Numbered from the stretch's first letter, positions 1 through 8,268 are shown. The stretch: DNA of 64,000 nucleotides from Candidatus Villigracilis vicinus (GCA_016721315.1 JADKIL010000007.1:1-64000); one strand, 5' to 3'. Numbers and translations: made by a program. Notes: generated by a model not told the origin, from the letters alone.

Positions 1-1
1 A

Positions 2-640
2 TGGATCGCTGAACAAATTGGACTCGATAATACGGCAAGTAATATACGGGAGTTATTGTTACAGTCTTTGTTGCAAGAAGACGAGGTGTATCTTCAGGGA
101 GATGCTTTTGAAAAAGTAATGGAAAGTTCGGCGTCTTACTCTGAATATCAGCGTATAGTCAGACAACTGGTAAAAGAGGAAATAAAAAATAACCCAAAAT
201 ACAAACAGGAATCTTTTTCTTATAACCCAGACGAATATCTCTCAGATGAACAGAATAAAAAAAGAAGAATATATTTTGGTGGAGAAACTTCTGACAAAGA
301 TCGGTTATGGGTGCAAGGCGTGAAACTCTTTAACGGAACGTTTCCTGTAAGCATTATTGCTTCGCGCAAAGAATATCCTGAAACATGGGCTGTTGCTGAA
401 AATGAACTTACTTGGATGTTACGTAATGCCTGGATTAGTTCTGACGCTTATATCGATAAGGATGGTAGTGTGGTTGTTACATACAGAATTGAGGATAAAC
501 TAGACTTAAGACCTGATTTTCAAAATAAACAACCACTTTATAACATTATTAGCATATTGTTAGGAGTGCCTTATCATGACATATTGGGAGGCAACCCCGA
601 TATGAAAACAATTGTTGAATGGCAGGAGGTAGTAAAATGA
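2..640 (+). CDS. Hypothetical protein, 5'-truncated by the window edge
   Basis: The reading frame is open from base 2, so the true start lies upstream of the window; 212 residues are visible. I do not recognise the family. The visible part is hydrophilic and rich in charged and aromatic residues, with no signal peptide, membrane segment or catalytic motif that I can name. Its TGA stop overlaps the ATG of the next gene (ATGA at 637-640), and that gene overlaps the third one in the same way, so the three are probably translationally coupled. AT content is visibly higher than in the housekeeping genes that follow, which fits an accessory segment. Confidence 0.7.
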   Translation, partial: WIAEQIGLDNTASNIRELLLQSLLQEDEVYLQGDAFEKVMESSASYSEYQRIVRQLVKEEIKNNPKYKQESFSYNPDEYLSDEQNKKRRIYFGGETSDKDRLWVQGVKLFNGTFPVSIIASRKEYPETWAVAENELTWMLRNAWISSDAYIDKDGSVVVTYRIEDKLDLRPDFQNKQPLYNIISILLGVPYHDILGGNPDMKTIVEWQEVVK

Positions 641-1158
641 AAAAAGATTTACTTCAATTGGCAGTTTTTTTTCTGTGTCTAAGCGCCTTCATCTCCCATT
701 GCAATGTCATAGAATATGTCAATGAAGACCCCTTTTATACGGATGGTGGGGGGATATTTAATCTTCCGCGTTTTCCTCTTATTAAACCTTACGAGGCAAT
801 AAATTATTTTGACTTTGATAAAAATCCCAATTGGGTCATTGATTTCCATTTACCGCCAGAGCAGAGAGATATTAGCGATTATAGTATTCCGTTCGTTGAG
901 CGAATTGCAATTGAGAATGGCGTAATCATGGTGCATAGTCCGCTTGTTGAAAAGAGGCTTAAACCTGGGGAAGTAGACTTGCATTGGTTTATCATCATCC
1001 CAAATAAAAAGATAGAAACTGGTTTTGAATATGAAAATGAGTTTTTGGCATATCTTGAAACTTATGGGGTACAAGAGCCAGATTGGCAGGATGTTTTTGA
1101 TATTTTTCATAAGTTTGGTTGGACTTGGTGTTTAGATTGGATACCCGCTTGTCAATGA
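637..1158 (+). CDS. Putative lipoprotein of unknown function
   Basis: The ATG at 637 is chosen because a strong AGGAGG ribosome binding site sits just upstream and it overlaps the previous stop. The 173-residue product begins MKKD, followed by a hydrophobic stretch and a Cys at residue 22 (ISHC), compatible with a lipoprotein signal although the lipobox is not canonical. The rest is an acidic soluble domain rich in Phe, Tyr and Trp that I do not recognise. It is coupled to both neighbours by ATGA overlaps (637-640 and 1155-1158). A membrane-anchored extracytoplasmic protein is inferred from the N-terminus only. Confidence 0.65.
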   Translation: MKKDLLQLAVFFLCLSAFISHCNVIEYVNEDPFYTDGGGIFNLPRFPLIKPYEAINYFDFDKNPNWVIDFHLPPEQRDISDYSIPFVERIAIENGVIMVHSPLVEKRLKPGEVDLHWFIIIPNKKIETGFEYENEFLAYLETYGVQEPDWQDVFDIFHKFGWTWCLDWIPACQ

Positions 1159-1451
1159 TTTCTATTTCAATATTAATCTTCACACTGTTATCGCTTGTGT
1201 TTTTTTCATCCGCCAGCACAATGGTAGGGATACTCTCTTTGCTTCTCAGCCTTGCCCTCTCCACCTACGCCCTCTCCACCGAAAACGCCCGGGCCAAAAT
1301 CCTCAAAGAAGTGGGTGTGATGGTTCTCACACTCGTTATCGTCTTGCTCCTCGGCGGGATAGCGTCCATACTGGCAAACTACCAAGTGGGAATGCGATGG
1401 GGCACTGTGGCGGGACTCGTGTCCGTGTGGGTGATGGGACGTTTGCTTTAA
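1155..1451 (+). CDS. Small membrane protein of unknown function
   Basis: The ATG at 1155 overlaps the TGA of the preceding gene. The 98-residue product has about three hydrophobic segments (roughly residues 3-40, 52-70 and 78-95), separated by a short charged stretch around STENARAKILKE. No family is recognised. It ends one base before the converging cyanophycinase-like gene on the other strand, leaving almost no intergenic space. Base composition shifts toward higher GC within this gene, so it may be older chromosomal sequence than the two genes before it. Confidence 0.6.
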   Translation: MISISILIFTLLSLVFFSSASTMVGILSLLLSLALSTYALSTENARAKILKEVGVMVLTLVIVLLLGGIASILANYQVGMRWGTVAGLVSVWVMGRLL

Positions 1452-1452
1452 C

Positions 1453-2481
1453 TTACACTTTCTCCAGATTCTGTCCCTCTTTTGTGTCTTTTACCTTCCA
1501 GCCGAGTGCGGCGATCTCATCACGCAAACGGTCTGAGGCGGCAAAGTCTTTATTTATGCGGGCTTGTTTGCGCTGCTCCAACAAGGCGAGCACTGCTTCG
1601 GAGGGTCTTTCTGCGGACGAAGGTTGAGCCGCAGTGAGCATGTCCCATACCTCAGGGCGGATATCGTCCGCAGCGGGAAGCTGCACCGCGCCCAACTCAT
1701 GCAGGGGAAAACTTGCGCCAGAAGCGTGCATCTTTGTTTCAGATGCATTCATCACCGTCACCGAACTGACACCATGCACGTCACAAACTGCTTTATCAAA
1801 GTCTATAACAATGCCGGAATGTTCATCCAACCCAACAATGACATTCTCTGCCGGGGTTAAGGCGCGCCATTGTTCGAATCGCTCCATGCCCACAAAACAG
1901 CGGCTGGTATCCAGGTCCACGCCGCCTTCGGCATTATTCCAGTGCGGGACGAAGGAAACGTGCATTCCAAAATCAGAGAAAAAACCAAGCCCATCTTTAA
2001 CATGCACATCTTCGCCCACTTTGTAGATCTCATAGACCGGCAAAACCCATTGCCCCACCGAGATCGTCGCGGCGGAGGCAAAGATCAATGTGGCACCCTG
2101 CCGGTGCCGCGCACGGATAATGTCCCATGCCAGGGTGTCTTTTAATTGGCGGGCAACATAACTGGGGCTGCCGGGTCCCATAAAGATGATGTTGGCTTGC
2201 AACAATGGTTTGAGGATGTCGGGATTATCGGGGCTGAACTCCGTCCCTTTTTTGCGGGCGGGGACCAGGTCGATGATGGGTTTGTAGTTCTGTAAACGGG
2301 TCTTGAGAAACTCACCCACGCGCCCGGCAACGAGGGAGGCGTTAAGCTCAAAGCCAGCTGGCGTTTCGAGAATGGCGATCCGCAGCGGGTCCGAAATGAG
2401 GCGAGCCAGGGTTTCAAAAATACGCCCGCCCGCGAGAGAAGTCTCGCCGGAACCGAGAAAGGCAATGCGTCCAAGTGTCAT
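1453..2481 (-). CDS. Cyanophycinase-like (S51-type) protein with CysS-type C-terminal tail
   Basis: A 342-residue protein in two parts. Residues 1 to about 280 resemble the class-I glutamine-amidotransferase-like fold of cyanophycinase and peptidase E: an N-terminal FLGSGE loop, GPGSPSY at 102-108, and FASAAT around 134-139 with Ser136 as the likely nucleophile. The last 45 residues (KQARINKDFAASDRLRDE onwards, then GWKVKDTKEG) match the small domain at the end of cysteinyl-tRNA synthetases. Neither active-site proof nor substrate can be read here. It follows the peroxiredoxin-like gene by one base, so it is probably the distal gene of that operon. A noncatalytic member of the fold is possible. 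Confidence 0.72.
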   Translation of the reverse strand: MTLGRIAFLGSGETSLAGGRIFETLARLISDPLRIAILETPAGFELNASLVAGRVGEFLKTRLQNYKPIIDLVPARKKGTEFSPDNPDILKPLLQANIIFMGPGSPSYVARQLKDTLAWDIIRARHRQGATLIFASAATISVGQWVLPVYEIYKVGEDVHVKDGLGFFSDFGMHVSFVPHWNNAEGGVDLDTSRCFVGMERFEQWRALTPAENVIVGLDEHSGIVIDFDKAVCDVHGVSSVTVMNASETKMHASGASFPLHELGAVQLPAADDIRPEVWDMLTAAQPSSAERPSEAVLALLEQRKQARINKDFAASDRLRDEIAALGWKVKDTKEGQNLEKV

Positions 2482-2482
2482 A

Positions 2483-2965
2483 TTACTTGGATGCTTTATT
2501 CAATTCATCTATTACGTTGAAGAAAATTTCGGTATCGGGGTAATCCATGCGATTGGCGCTGTAATGAATGTAACGGATGCGCCCTTCGATATCGATAACA
2601 CAATTCAATGGCATGCGTCCGAACTTGAAGAGATTGACTTCCTGCCGATACAATTTGGCAACGCGGTTTTCAAGGTCTGGCGCACCGTTGAAAGGAAGCA
2701 GCTCTCTTTGCCAATAGCGTTTAAATTGTTCCAACCCATCAGGTCCAATGGCAACAAGCTCCGCACCGCGCTCGGCGAACCCGGAATAGGCATCACGAAA
2801 ACGCGCCAACTGCGCGCGGCAATGCGGTCAGATAAACCCGCGCAAAAATGAAAGCAGGACGGGCTTGTTTCCGCGATAGCTTGAAAGCTGAATGAGGTTT
2901 CCGTTTATATCTTCGAGGGTGAAATCAGGAGCGATCTCGCCGTTTTGCAATAATAGTGAATTCAT
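2483..2965 (-). CDS. Peroxiredoxin-like redox protein, probable selenoprotein (TGA at codon 46)
   Basis: An AhpC/TSA-type thioredoxin-fold protein of 160 residues if the in-frame TGA at 2828-2830 is decoded. Before it lie APDFTLEDINGN and PVLLSFLRGFI; after it come PHCRAQLARFRDAY and AERGAELVAIGPDG, both typical of the family. The TGA falls exactly where the peroxidatic Cys of the usual RGxWCPxC motif belongs, giving UxxC with the resolving Cys at residue 49. The frame is otherwise intact to TAA. A G-containing apical loop on a 5-bp GC stem follows the TGA, as expected for a bacterial SECIS. The ATG overlaps the stop of the hydrolase upstream (ATGA, 2962-2965). The alternative is a nonsense mutation of TGC; no sel genes are in this window. 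Confidence 0.75.
2790..2827 (-). promoter_or_regulatory. Candidate bacterial SECIS element after the TGA codon
   Basis: Reading the minus strand from the base after TGA, CGCGC (2818-2814) pairs with GCGCG (2806-2802), leaving a 7-nt loop GCAGUUG that starts with G and contains GU. A second 4-bp helix, GCAU with AUGC, can extend the stem to about 38 nt. Spacing from TGA to the loop (14 nt) is at the short edge for known bacterial SECIS hairpins. The fold was judged by eye only. Confidence 0.5.
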
Positions 2966-3933
2966 GGAATGTCCAAATATTTTAGTACAACTTCCATAAA
3001 TTCCATAGGACATTCCTCTTGCGGCACATGCCCGCATTGGGGAATGATCTCAAGTTGCGCATTGGGAATTTCTGTGGAAATGGCTTCAAAGTACCAGGAA
3101 CGGATCAGGCGATCTTCCCGCCCTGCCACGATCAGCGCGGGCACGGTCAATTGCGGCAGCAACGGACGCAGTTCCGGATAGGCAGGTGCGAAGGTAAGTT
3201 CGTAAAAGGCGCGGTCCCAGTTCTTGATCTTGAGGATCTGTAGATGTTTTTCGCGGATCTCGGCGGTCAATTTGGTTTGGTTGAACCATTCGCGTTCCAC
3301 CGTGTTTGGCAGAGTCTCTTGATAATCGCGCATCATCAACGGACCGAGATGCCGCATCTGCGGCATCCACATCAACGGCAGCGCCCACGCCGGAAATTGA
3401 GGACCATATCCGCCGCCCACACCAGGCGCCACAAGGATAAGCTCTCCATCGATGCGCTCGGGATATTCCAACGCAAACGCCACAGCAACCCCGCCCCCGG
3501 CAGAGTTGCCAACCAAAATGGCTTTCTCCACACCCAGGGCATCGAGCAGTCCGCGCAATGTCTCCACGTTGGCTTTCATGCCATACGGGTTAGACTGCCA
3601 CTCGCCGGGCATCAATCGTTCCGTCAGCCCGAATGCGGGTCTGTCATAGGCAATGACCCTGCCATATTTTGCAAATTCATCCATCACCTCGCGCCACGAA
3701 TACGTACTGCCGCCGAAGGGATGCAGCAATATAAAAGTCTGCTCGCCTGCTCCGGCTTCTTTGTAATGAATGTTCACACCATTGATCTCGATGAATTTGC
3801 TATCCGGCTCGATAAACTCCTGCTCACTCACCAACCCATCCAATTTGGGAACGGGGACGGCAAAAGGTCCCAGCGCAGTGGTGACGCAGGCGAATGCAAA
3901 GGAGAGTAGTAGAATTTTTTTCCAACGTTTCAT
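2962..3933 (-). CDS. Alpha/beta hydrolase with N-terminal membrane anchor or signal
   Basis: A 323-residue alpha/beta-hydrolase. The N-terminus (KRWKK followed by a hydrophobic stretch to residue 25) suggests export or anchoring. The oxyanion motif HPFGGS is at 71-76, the nucleophile elbow GNSAGG has Ser144, the acid is probably Asp274 (GREDR) and the base His302 (CGHVPQEE), so the triad looks complete. A cap region around 175-240 is rich in Met, Trp and Pro. The substrate cannot be predicted. Its stop overlaps the start of the peroxiredoxin-like gene by four bases, so the two are cotranscribed and probably coupled. Confidence 0.85.
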   Translation of the reverse strand: MKRWKKILLLSFAFACVTTALGPFAVPVPKLDGLVSEQEFIEPDSKFIEINGVNIHYKEAGAGEQTFILLHPFGGSTYSWREVMDEFAKYGRVIAYDRPAFGLTERLMPGEWQSNPYGMKANVETLRGLLDALGVEKAILVGNSAGGGVAVAFALEYPERIDGELILVAPGVGGGYGPQFPAWALPLMWMPQMRHLGPLMMRDYQETLPNTVEREWFNQTKLTAEIREKHLQILKIKNWDRAFYELTFAPAYPELRPLLPQLTVPALIVAGREDRLIRSWYFEAISTEIPNAQLEIIPQCGHVPQEECPMEFMEVVLKYLDIP

Positions 3934-3988
3934 GATCGAATAGGTAATAGATAGAAAATATTTTTAAACATGATTGCCCACAACCAAT

Positions 3989-4732
3989 CTACTTCAACAC
4001 TTTTGTGAAAAAAACAGTTGTCGCATCCGCAGCCTGTGTCCATTGCGCCTCGGGAGAAATACTGGCGGCATTATCCCCATCTTGAAGTCCATACGAACCG
4101 AATTGGGCATGGTTGCCGCCTTCAATTGGAACGAACTGCGTATCAGCAGGCAGCAGCGCTTTTGATGCCTGCAACTTGTCACCTGTGGCAAGTCCGTCAT
4201 TTGTGCCATAAATGGATATCGCCGGGGTACCCGTCTTTAATAAAGAATCATCTGCCGGGTACGAAGCCCAGAACACGACTCCGCGAATATCGGCATGGCT
4301 CGCCGCATACGATGAAGCTGCCACACCACCAAGAGAATGCCCGCCAACGAACCAATTCTTAACCTCGGGGTAAGCCGCCTGGATCCGCGCCGCAGCATTG
4401 ATATCGAAGAACGCCAAATTCAAAGGCATGGGCGCGACCACCACAAAATATCCCTGTTCCGCGATCAACGCCAAGACGGGTGCATAAGCGCGATAATCCA
4501 CCTTGCCGCCAGGGTAAAAGATAAAGCCCGTTTCGGGGCGCGGGTCCTCAGCCGGGTGGAAGACCACCCAGCCATTTTCCGCGCTCACAAACACCTGAGA
4601 GGTCGAATTCAACGCCTGCACAGCTGTTTCATCCGCCGCCAAAGCATCACTCGCCCACACGACAAATACAGACGCAAACACCAATAAAGCGACAGCAACA
4701 ACTGCCGCCGCGATCCTTAAATTTCGTTTCAT
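3989..4732 (-). CDS. Secreted alpha/beta hydrolase family protein
   Basis: The ATG at 4732 is preceded by AGGA eight bases upstream and lies three bases after the stop of the UDG gene. The 247-residue product begins with a clear signal or anchor (residues 7-27, hydrophobic, ending ASDALA). The nucleophile motif is GGHSLGG with Ser133, followed by a candidate acid at Asp179 (YGTNDG) and His208 (GGNHAQFG). This matches the compact Abhydrolase_5-type family of extracytoplasmic hydrolases. The substrate is unknown. It is not closely similar to the hydrolase next door, which has a larger cap. Confidence 0.8.
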   Translation of the reverse strand: MKRNLRIAAAVVAVALLVFASVFVVWASDALAADETAVQALNSTSQVFVSAENGWVVFHPAEDPRPETGFIFYPGGKVDYRAYAPVLALIAEQGYFVVVAPMPLNLAFFDINAAARIQAAYPEVKNWFVGGHSLGGVAASSYAASHADIRGVVFWASYPADDSLLKTGTPAISIYGTNDGLATGDKLQASKALLPADTQFVPIEGGNHAQFGSYGLQDGDNAASISPEAQWTQAADATTVFFTKVLK

Positions 4733-4735
4733 CAA

Positions 4736-5401
4736 TCAAATCCTATCTATAAGTTGCTTTGCTTTTTCCCAAATGGCATCGAACATTTTTGGGGTCAGTT
4801 TCTTCGTTGAGGTATTCTGCTGGCTGGGATGGTACGAACACAGCACCCATTTCCCATTCGCCAGTTGATAAGACGCGCCGTGCTTGAAAATATATACCGA
4901 ACTTTTTTCGGAAAATATTTTCAAAACCCTCTCAAAAGCGACCCGACCCAAACAAACGATCACCCCCGGATCAATGATCTCTAATTCTCGCTCCAGGAAC
5001 GGCTGGCAGGCATTCAACTCTGCTGGACTCGGCTTGTTGTCTGGCGGAGCGCAACGACCTGACGCCGTAATGTACATATCTGTGAGGATCAACCCATCGC
5101 CTCTGGACTCGGAAGTGGGCTGGTTCGCGAACCCAGCCTTATGCAACGCCGGATACAAAAAGTTCCCCGAGGCATCACCCGTAAATTGACGACCCGTGCG
5201 GTTCGAGCCATGCGCGCCGGGAGCCAGCCCCACCACCAGTATCCGCGCATGCGGGTCACCAAAGCCAGGCACGGGCTTGCCCCAATACTCATGCCCCATA
5301 TACGCCTTACGCTTGACCCGCGCCACTTCCTCGCGCCACTCCACCAAGCGCGGACATTTTCGGCAGGCAATGATCTCTTTATTGTGTTGTTCGAGGTTCA
5401 T
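4736..5401 (-). CDS. Uracil-DNA glycosylase, family 5 (UdgB-like)
   Basis: Removes uracil, and in this family often other deaminated bases, from DNA in base-excision repair. Evidence: the motif GLAPGAHGSNRTGRQF at residues 58-73, the C-terminal loop HPSQQNT at 191-197, and four cysteines (13, 16, 117, 132) placed to bind a 4Fe-4S cluster. The total of 221 residues is normal. Family 5 enzymes lack the polar catalytic residue found in family 4 motif A, and the GLAPGAHG form here fits family 5. It sits between queA and a hydrolase in a tight minus-strand run. Confidence 0.88.
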   Translation of the reverse strand: MNLEQHNKEIIACRKCPRLVEWREEVARVKRKAYMGHEYWGKPVPGFGDPHARILVVGLAPGAHGSNRTGRQFTGDASGNFLYPALHKAGFANQPTSESRGDGLILTDMYITASGRCAPPDNKPSPAELNACQPFLERELEIIDPGVIVCLGRVAFERVLKIFSEKSSVYIFKHGASYQLANGKWVLCSYHPSQQNTSTKKLTPKMFDAIWEKAKQLIDRI

Positions 5402-5416
5402 AGGAATCCGTGATGA

Positions 5417-6457
5417 CTATTCGATGAACATGGCATCGCCGAAAGAATAAAAACGATAACCATCCTGAATGGCAAGGTTATAAGTTTCAAGGATCTTTTC
5501 GCGCCCGGCAAACGCACTGACCAGCATCAAAAGCGTGGATTTGGGCAGGTGGAAATTGGTGATCATGGCGTCCACGACTTTGAATTGATATCCCGGAAGA
5601 ATGAAGAGGGTGGTCGCACCAACAAATGATTCAATTTGATATTCGCTATTCGCTGTTTGAGCGTCAGATGACGAGCTTTGACCAGCACTTTCCAACGTCC
5701 GCACACTTGTTGTCCCTACCGCGATCACCCGCCCCCCATTGCGTTTGGTTTGGTTGATCGCATCTGCAGTGGCTTGCGAAAGCTGACACCACTCACTATG
5801 AATTTTATGCTCTGCCGGGTCATCTTCATTAACTGGCGCAAAGGTATCCAAGCCGACATGCAAGGTAACATAAGCAACCTTCACACCCGCTGCTTTGAGC
5901 GCATCCAACAACTGTGGCGTGAAGTGCAGCCCGGCAGTTGGGGCAGCCGCAGAACCAGGCTCTTTCGAAAAGACAGTTTGGTAACGTTCCGGGTCAGACA
6001 GTTTTTCGTGAATATATGGGGGCAGCGGCACATTCCCAACCTGCGCAAAATAAGGCTCGATCGGTTCAGAGAATTTGATCAGCCGCTCCGAGCCTTCAAG
6101 AATTTCAACGATCTGCGCGGTCGGTCCATCTTCAACATGCACCAATTTGCCTACACGCAAGCCTTTACCACCCACCAAGGCTTCCCAGGTTAAATCGTCG
6201 CGGCGGCGCAGGAGGAGCAGTTCCACTTTTCCGCCTGTATCTTTTCGGGCAAAAATACGCGCCGGAATTACACGAGTCTGGTTGAGGACGAGGAGGTCGC
6301 CCGGGCGAAGGAGGGAACCCACGTCACGAAAGAAGCGATGCTCTACTTCCCCGCTGTCACGATGCAAGACCAGCAGCCGCGATGAATCACGCGGCTCGGC
6401 GGGGGTTTGTCCAATGGACGTTTCTGGGAGGTGGTAATCAAAGTCTGTTGTTTTCAT
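5417..6457 (-). CDS. queA: S-adenosylmethionine:tRNA ribosyltransferase-isomerase QueA
   Basis: Transfers and isomerises the ribosyl group of SAM onto preQ1 at tRNA position 34, giving epoxyqueuosine. The 346-residue sequence has the family hallmarks: an N-terminal FDYHLP with IGQTPAEPRDSSRLL, PGDLLVLNQTRVIPARI, SAAAPTAGLHFT, YVTLHVGLDTFAPV, GTTSVRTLES, and the C-terminal TNFHLPKSTLLMLVSAF. Full length with no gaps. The tgt gene for the base-exchange step of the same pathway lies in this window at 21.4-22.5 kb. The 86-bp gap to the DUF2905 gene upstream shows no clear terminator. Confidence 0.97.
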   Translation of the reverse strand: MKTTDFDYHLPETSIGQTPAEPRDSSRLLVLHRDSGEVEHRFFRDVGSLLRPGDLLVLNQTRVIPARIFARKDTGGKVELLLLRRRDDLTWEALVGGKGLRVGKLVHVEDGPTAQIVEILEGSERLIKFSEPIEPYFAQVGNVPLPPYIHEKLSDPERYQTVFSKEPGSAAAPTAGLHFTPQLLDALKAAGVKVAYVTLHVGLDTFAPVNEDDPAEHKIHSEWCQLSQATADAINQTKRNGGRVIAVGTTSVRTLESAGQSSSSDAQTANSEYQIESFVGATTLFILPGYQFKVVDAMITNFHLPKSTLLMLVSAFAGREKILETYNLAIQDGYRFYSFGDAMFIE

Positions 6458-6543
6458 GCAAAAATATCTTCAACGTGAGGCGCAAGAAAAAAAGTAATGT
6501 AAAGCATCCAAACAATCAACCCAATATGCAATTCATCAGGAGA

Positions 6544-6771
6544 TTATTTATTCAAGAACTTTGAAATGATGTTTACAAAAATGCTCAGCAGAACCGAGAG
6601 CAGGATGGAACTTGTCACTGGAAAGTAAAACGAGCCATTCTGACCTTCAATGCGGATGTCGCCAGGTAATCGACCCAATGGAAAACCAAATTTCGAAGCA
6701 AGATACACTCCCCCGCCAACGATAAAAAGAAAGATGCCGCCCAGCATCAGATAACGCGAAAGGGTTTCCAT
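6544..6771 (-). CDS. DUF2905 small membrane protein
   Basis: A 75-residue protein with two hydrophobic segments (about 8-26 and 52-70), separated by a loop with GRLPGDIRIEG, the conserved core of the DUF2905 family. The function is unknown. The gene lies between ruvB and queA, a neighbourhood repeatedly seen for this family in bacteria, which supports both the call and the start. Four bases separate it from the coiled-coil gene upstream. Confidence 0.85.
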   Translation of the reverse strand: METLSRYLMLGGIFLFIVGGGVYLASKFGFPLGRLPGDIRIEGQNGSFYFPVTSSILLSVLLSIFVNIISKFLNK

Positions 6772-6775
6772 AAAA

Positions 6776-7066
6776 CTAGGAGATTTCCGCTTCGCACAGA
6801 TATTGAAATTTACGCTGAAGCAACCGCAGCGACGCGAGTTCCATCGTCCAATCCAGGGTATCCAGCGATTCTTCGATCTCGTGTCCGCTCAATTTTTCTT
6901 CGAACTCGTTAGAGGATAACCCCGTTCGCTTCTCAAACCCGGCAATCCGCTCCAGCGAAGCGTCAATATCCTGTTGAAGTAACTTCATTTGATTGCGAAT
7001 GGCGGCGACCACCAATGGCTTTAGATCTTCGTGGGCGTTTGCTTTGATGATGACTTCCTGCTTCAT
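6776..7066 (-). CDS. Conserved hypothetical, mostly helical protein
   Basis: A 96-residue acidic protein with no signal or membrane segment. Heptad-like spacing through residues 20-90 suggests helical or coiled-coil structure. I do not recognise a family. Because it lies nine bases downstream of ruvB and four bases upstream of the DUF2905 gene, it belongs to the same transcription unit. A small antitoxin-like or regulatory role is possible, but nothing in the sequence proves it. Confidence 0.65.
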   Translation of the reverse strand: MKQEVIIKANAHEDLKPLVVAAIRNQMKLLQQDIDASLERIAGFEKRTGLSSNEFEEKLSGHEIEESLDTLDWTMELASLRLLQRKFQYLCEAEIS

Positions 7067-7075
7067 ACCGATAAC

Positions 7076-8101
7076 CTACAGCAACCGTGGCTGCCCTTCT
7101 TCTGTATATTGATAACCCAAATGCTCATACGCAGACTTGGTTGCCACGCGCCCTTGCGGAGTACGATCGAGAAAACCAAGCTGCAACAGGTACGGCTCAA
7201 CCACATCCATGATCGTATCCTGTTCTTCGCTGATGGAAGCGGCGATGGTATTCAACCCCACCGGTCCGCCGTTGTATTTTTCGATAATGGTCTTCAAGAC
7301 GCGGCGATCCACATCATCCAAACCAAGCGGGTCTACCTGGAGAAGGTCAAGCGCCTCTTTTGCAACTTTTTGCGTGATGACACCATCCGCGCGGACCTGG
7401 GCAAAGTCTCGCACGCGTCGTAAAAGACGCAATGCAATACGCGGTGTTCCACGCGCGCGCCTCGCCACTTCACTGATGCCGGATTCATCTGCGGAAACTT
7501 TCAACAACGCCGCCGCCCGCTTTACGATCTGTTTCATGGCTTCGAGTTCGTAATAGTCCAAACGATAGACCGCGCCAAACCTTGCGCGTAACGGCGCAGT
7601 GACCAGAGCGAGTCTGGTCGTGGCACCGACCACAGTAAAGCGTGGCAGCTTCAGGCGGATGGAACGAGCCGAAGGTCCCTTGCCGATGACGATATCCAAT
7701 GCAAAATCTTCCATGGCCGGGTAAAGCACTTCTTCAATGGCGCGTCCGAGGCGATGCACTTCATCAATAAAGAGGATATCACCTGCACGTAAATTGGTAA
7801 GGATGGCTGCAAGGTCGCCCGCACGTTCAATGGCGGGTCCGGCAGTAACTTTTACATTAACGCCCATTTCATTGCCAAGCACATGCGCCAGTGTGGTCTT
7901 ACCCAGCCCAGGTGGACCATAGAACAAGACATGATCCAAGGCTTCATTGCGTTGTCGTGCCGCCGCAATCAAAATGGACAGGTTTTCCTTGACTTGATCC
8001 TGACCGATAAGGTCATTTAGCTTCTGCGGACGCAGGGCATTGTCCACGCGGTCATCGGGCTTGGCTTCAGGGTCGAGGGCTTTGGAAGGTGATTTTGCCA
8101 T
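7076..8101 (-). CDS. ruvB: Holliday junction branch migration helicase RuvB
   Basis: The hexameric AAA+ motor that drives Holliday junction branch migration with RuvA. The 341-residue protein has the full family layout: N-terminal LRPQKLNDLIGQ, Walker A GPPGLGKTT at 62-70, Walker B ILFIDEVHR near 109-117, sensor 1 in VVGATTR, arginine-finger region LRARFG, sensor 2 RGTPRIALRLLRR, and the C-terminal winged helix with FLDRTPQGRVAT. ruvA and ruvC are not adjacent. The gene is immediately preceded by a hairpin and three tandem riboswitch-like elements, so its expression may be ligand-controlled. Confidence 0.97.
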   Translation of the reverse strand: MAKSPSKALDPEAKPDDRVDNALRPQKLNDLIGQDQVKENLSILIAAARQRNEALDHVLFYGPPGLGKTTLAHVLGNEMGVNVKVTAGPAIERAGDLAAILTNLRAGDILFIDEVHRLGRAIEEVLYPAMEDFALDIVIGKGPSARSIRLKLPRFTVVGATTRLALVTAPLRARFGAVYRLDYYELEAMKQIVKRAAALLKVSADESGISEVARRARGTPRIALRLLRRVRDFAQVRADGVITQKVAKEALDLLQVDPLGLDDVDRRVLKTIIEKYNGGPVGLNTIAASISEEQDTIMDVVEPYLLQLGFLDRTPQGRVATKSAYEHLGYQYTEEGQPRLL

Positions 8102-8134
8102 ACGGGCGATTATACCCTGCGGTATTTTAAACCA

Positions 8135-8167
8135 AGCCGGGATGACTAAAAATCAGTCATCCCGGCT
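8135..8167 (-). terminator. Strong hairpin between the aptamer array and ruvB
   Basis: A perfect 13-bp stem (8135-8147 with 8155-8167) closes a 7-nt loop. On the minus strand it is followed by TGGTTT rather than a clean run of U, so termination is likely but not certain. It lies 33 bases before the ruvB start and directly after the last aptamer, as an expression platform would. Confidence 0.6.
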
Positions 8168-8180
8168 GGATAAATTTGCT

Positions 8181-8267
8181 CTTCGGCAGTCTGGCGGTCG
8201 TGATCGGTAAACGAATTACGATTTTAGACCCATGACTTTGCGCCGCCAAGTTTCCCTGGCTTAGCCT
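8181..8267 (-). promoter_or_regulatory. GEMM-I-like (c-di-GMP-I family) aptamer, copy 3 of 3
   Basis: On the minus strand this copy reads GGCTAAGCC, a short GAAA-type hairpin, GGCGGCGCAAAGTC, GGGTCTAAAA, then CCGCCAGACTGCCGA. The order matches the GEMM-I fold: a P2 hairpin with a GNRA-like loop, the conserved GCAAAG joining segment, P3, and the CTGCCGA strand closing P1. Where the usual core has GACGCAAAG this has GGCGCAAAG. It is the copy nearest the hairpin and ruvB. Confidence 0.75.
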
Positions 8268-8268
8268 T

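Noticed and set aside
1..1451. Prophage or insertion-sequence remnant at the left edge
   Set aside because: Higher AT content and unknown genes, but no transposase, integrase, terminal repeats or target duplication seen.
3244..3909. 221-codon plus-strand frame
   Set aside because: Antisense shadow of the alpha/beta hydrolase, which has full motifs on the minus strand.
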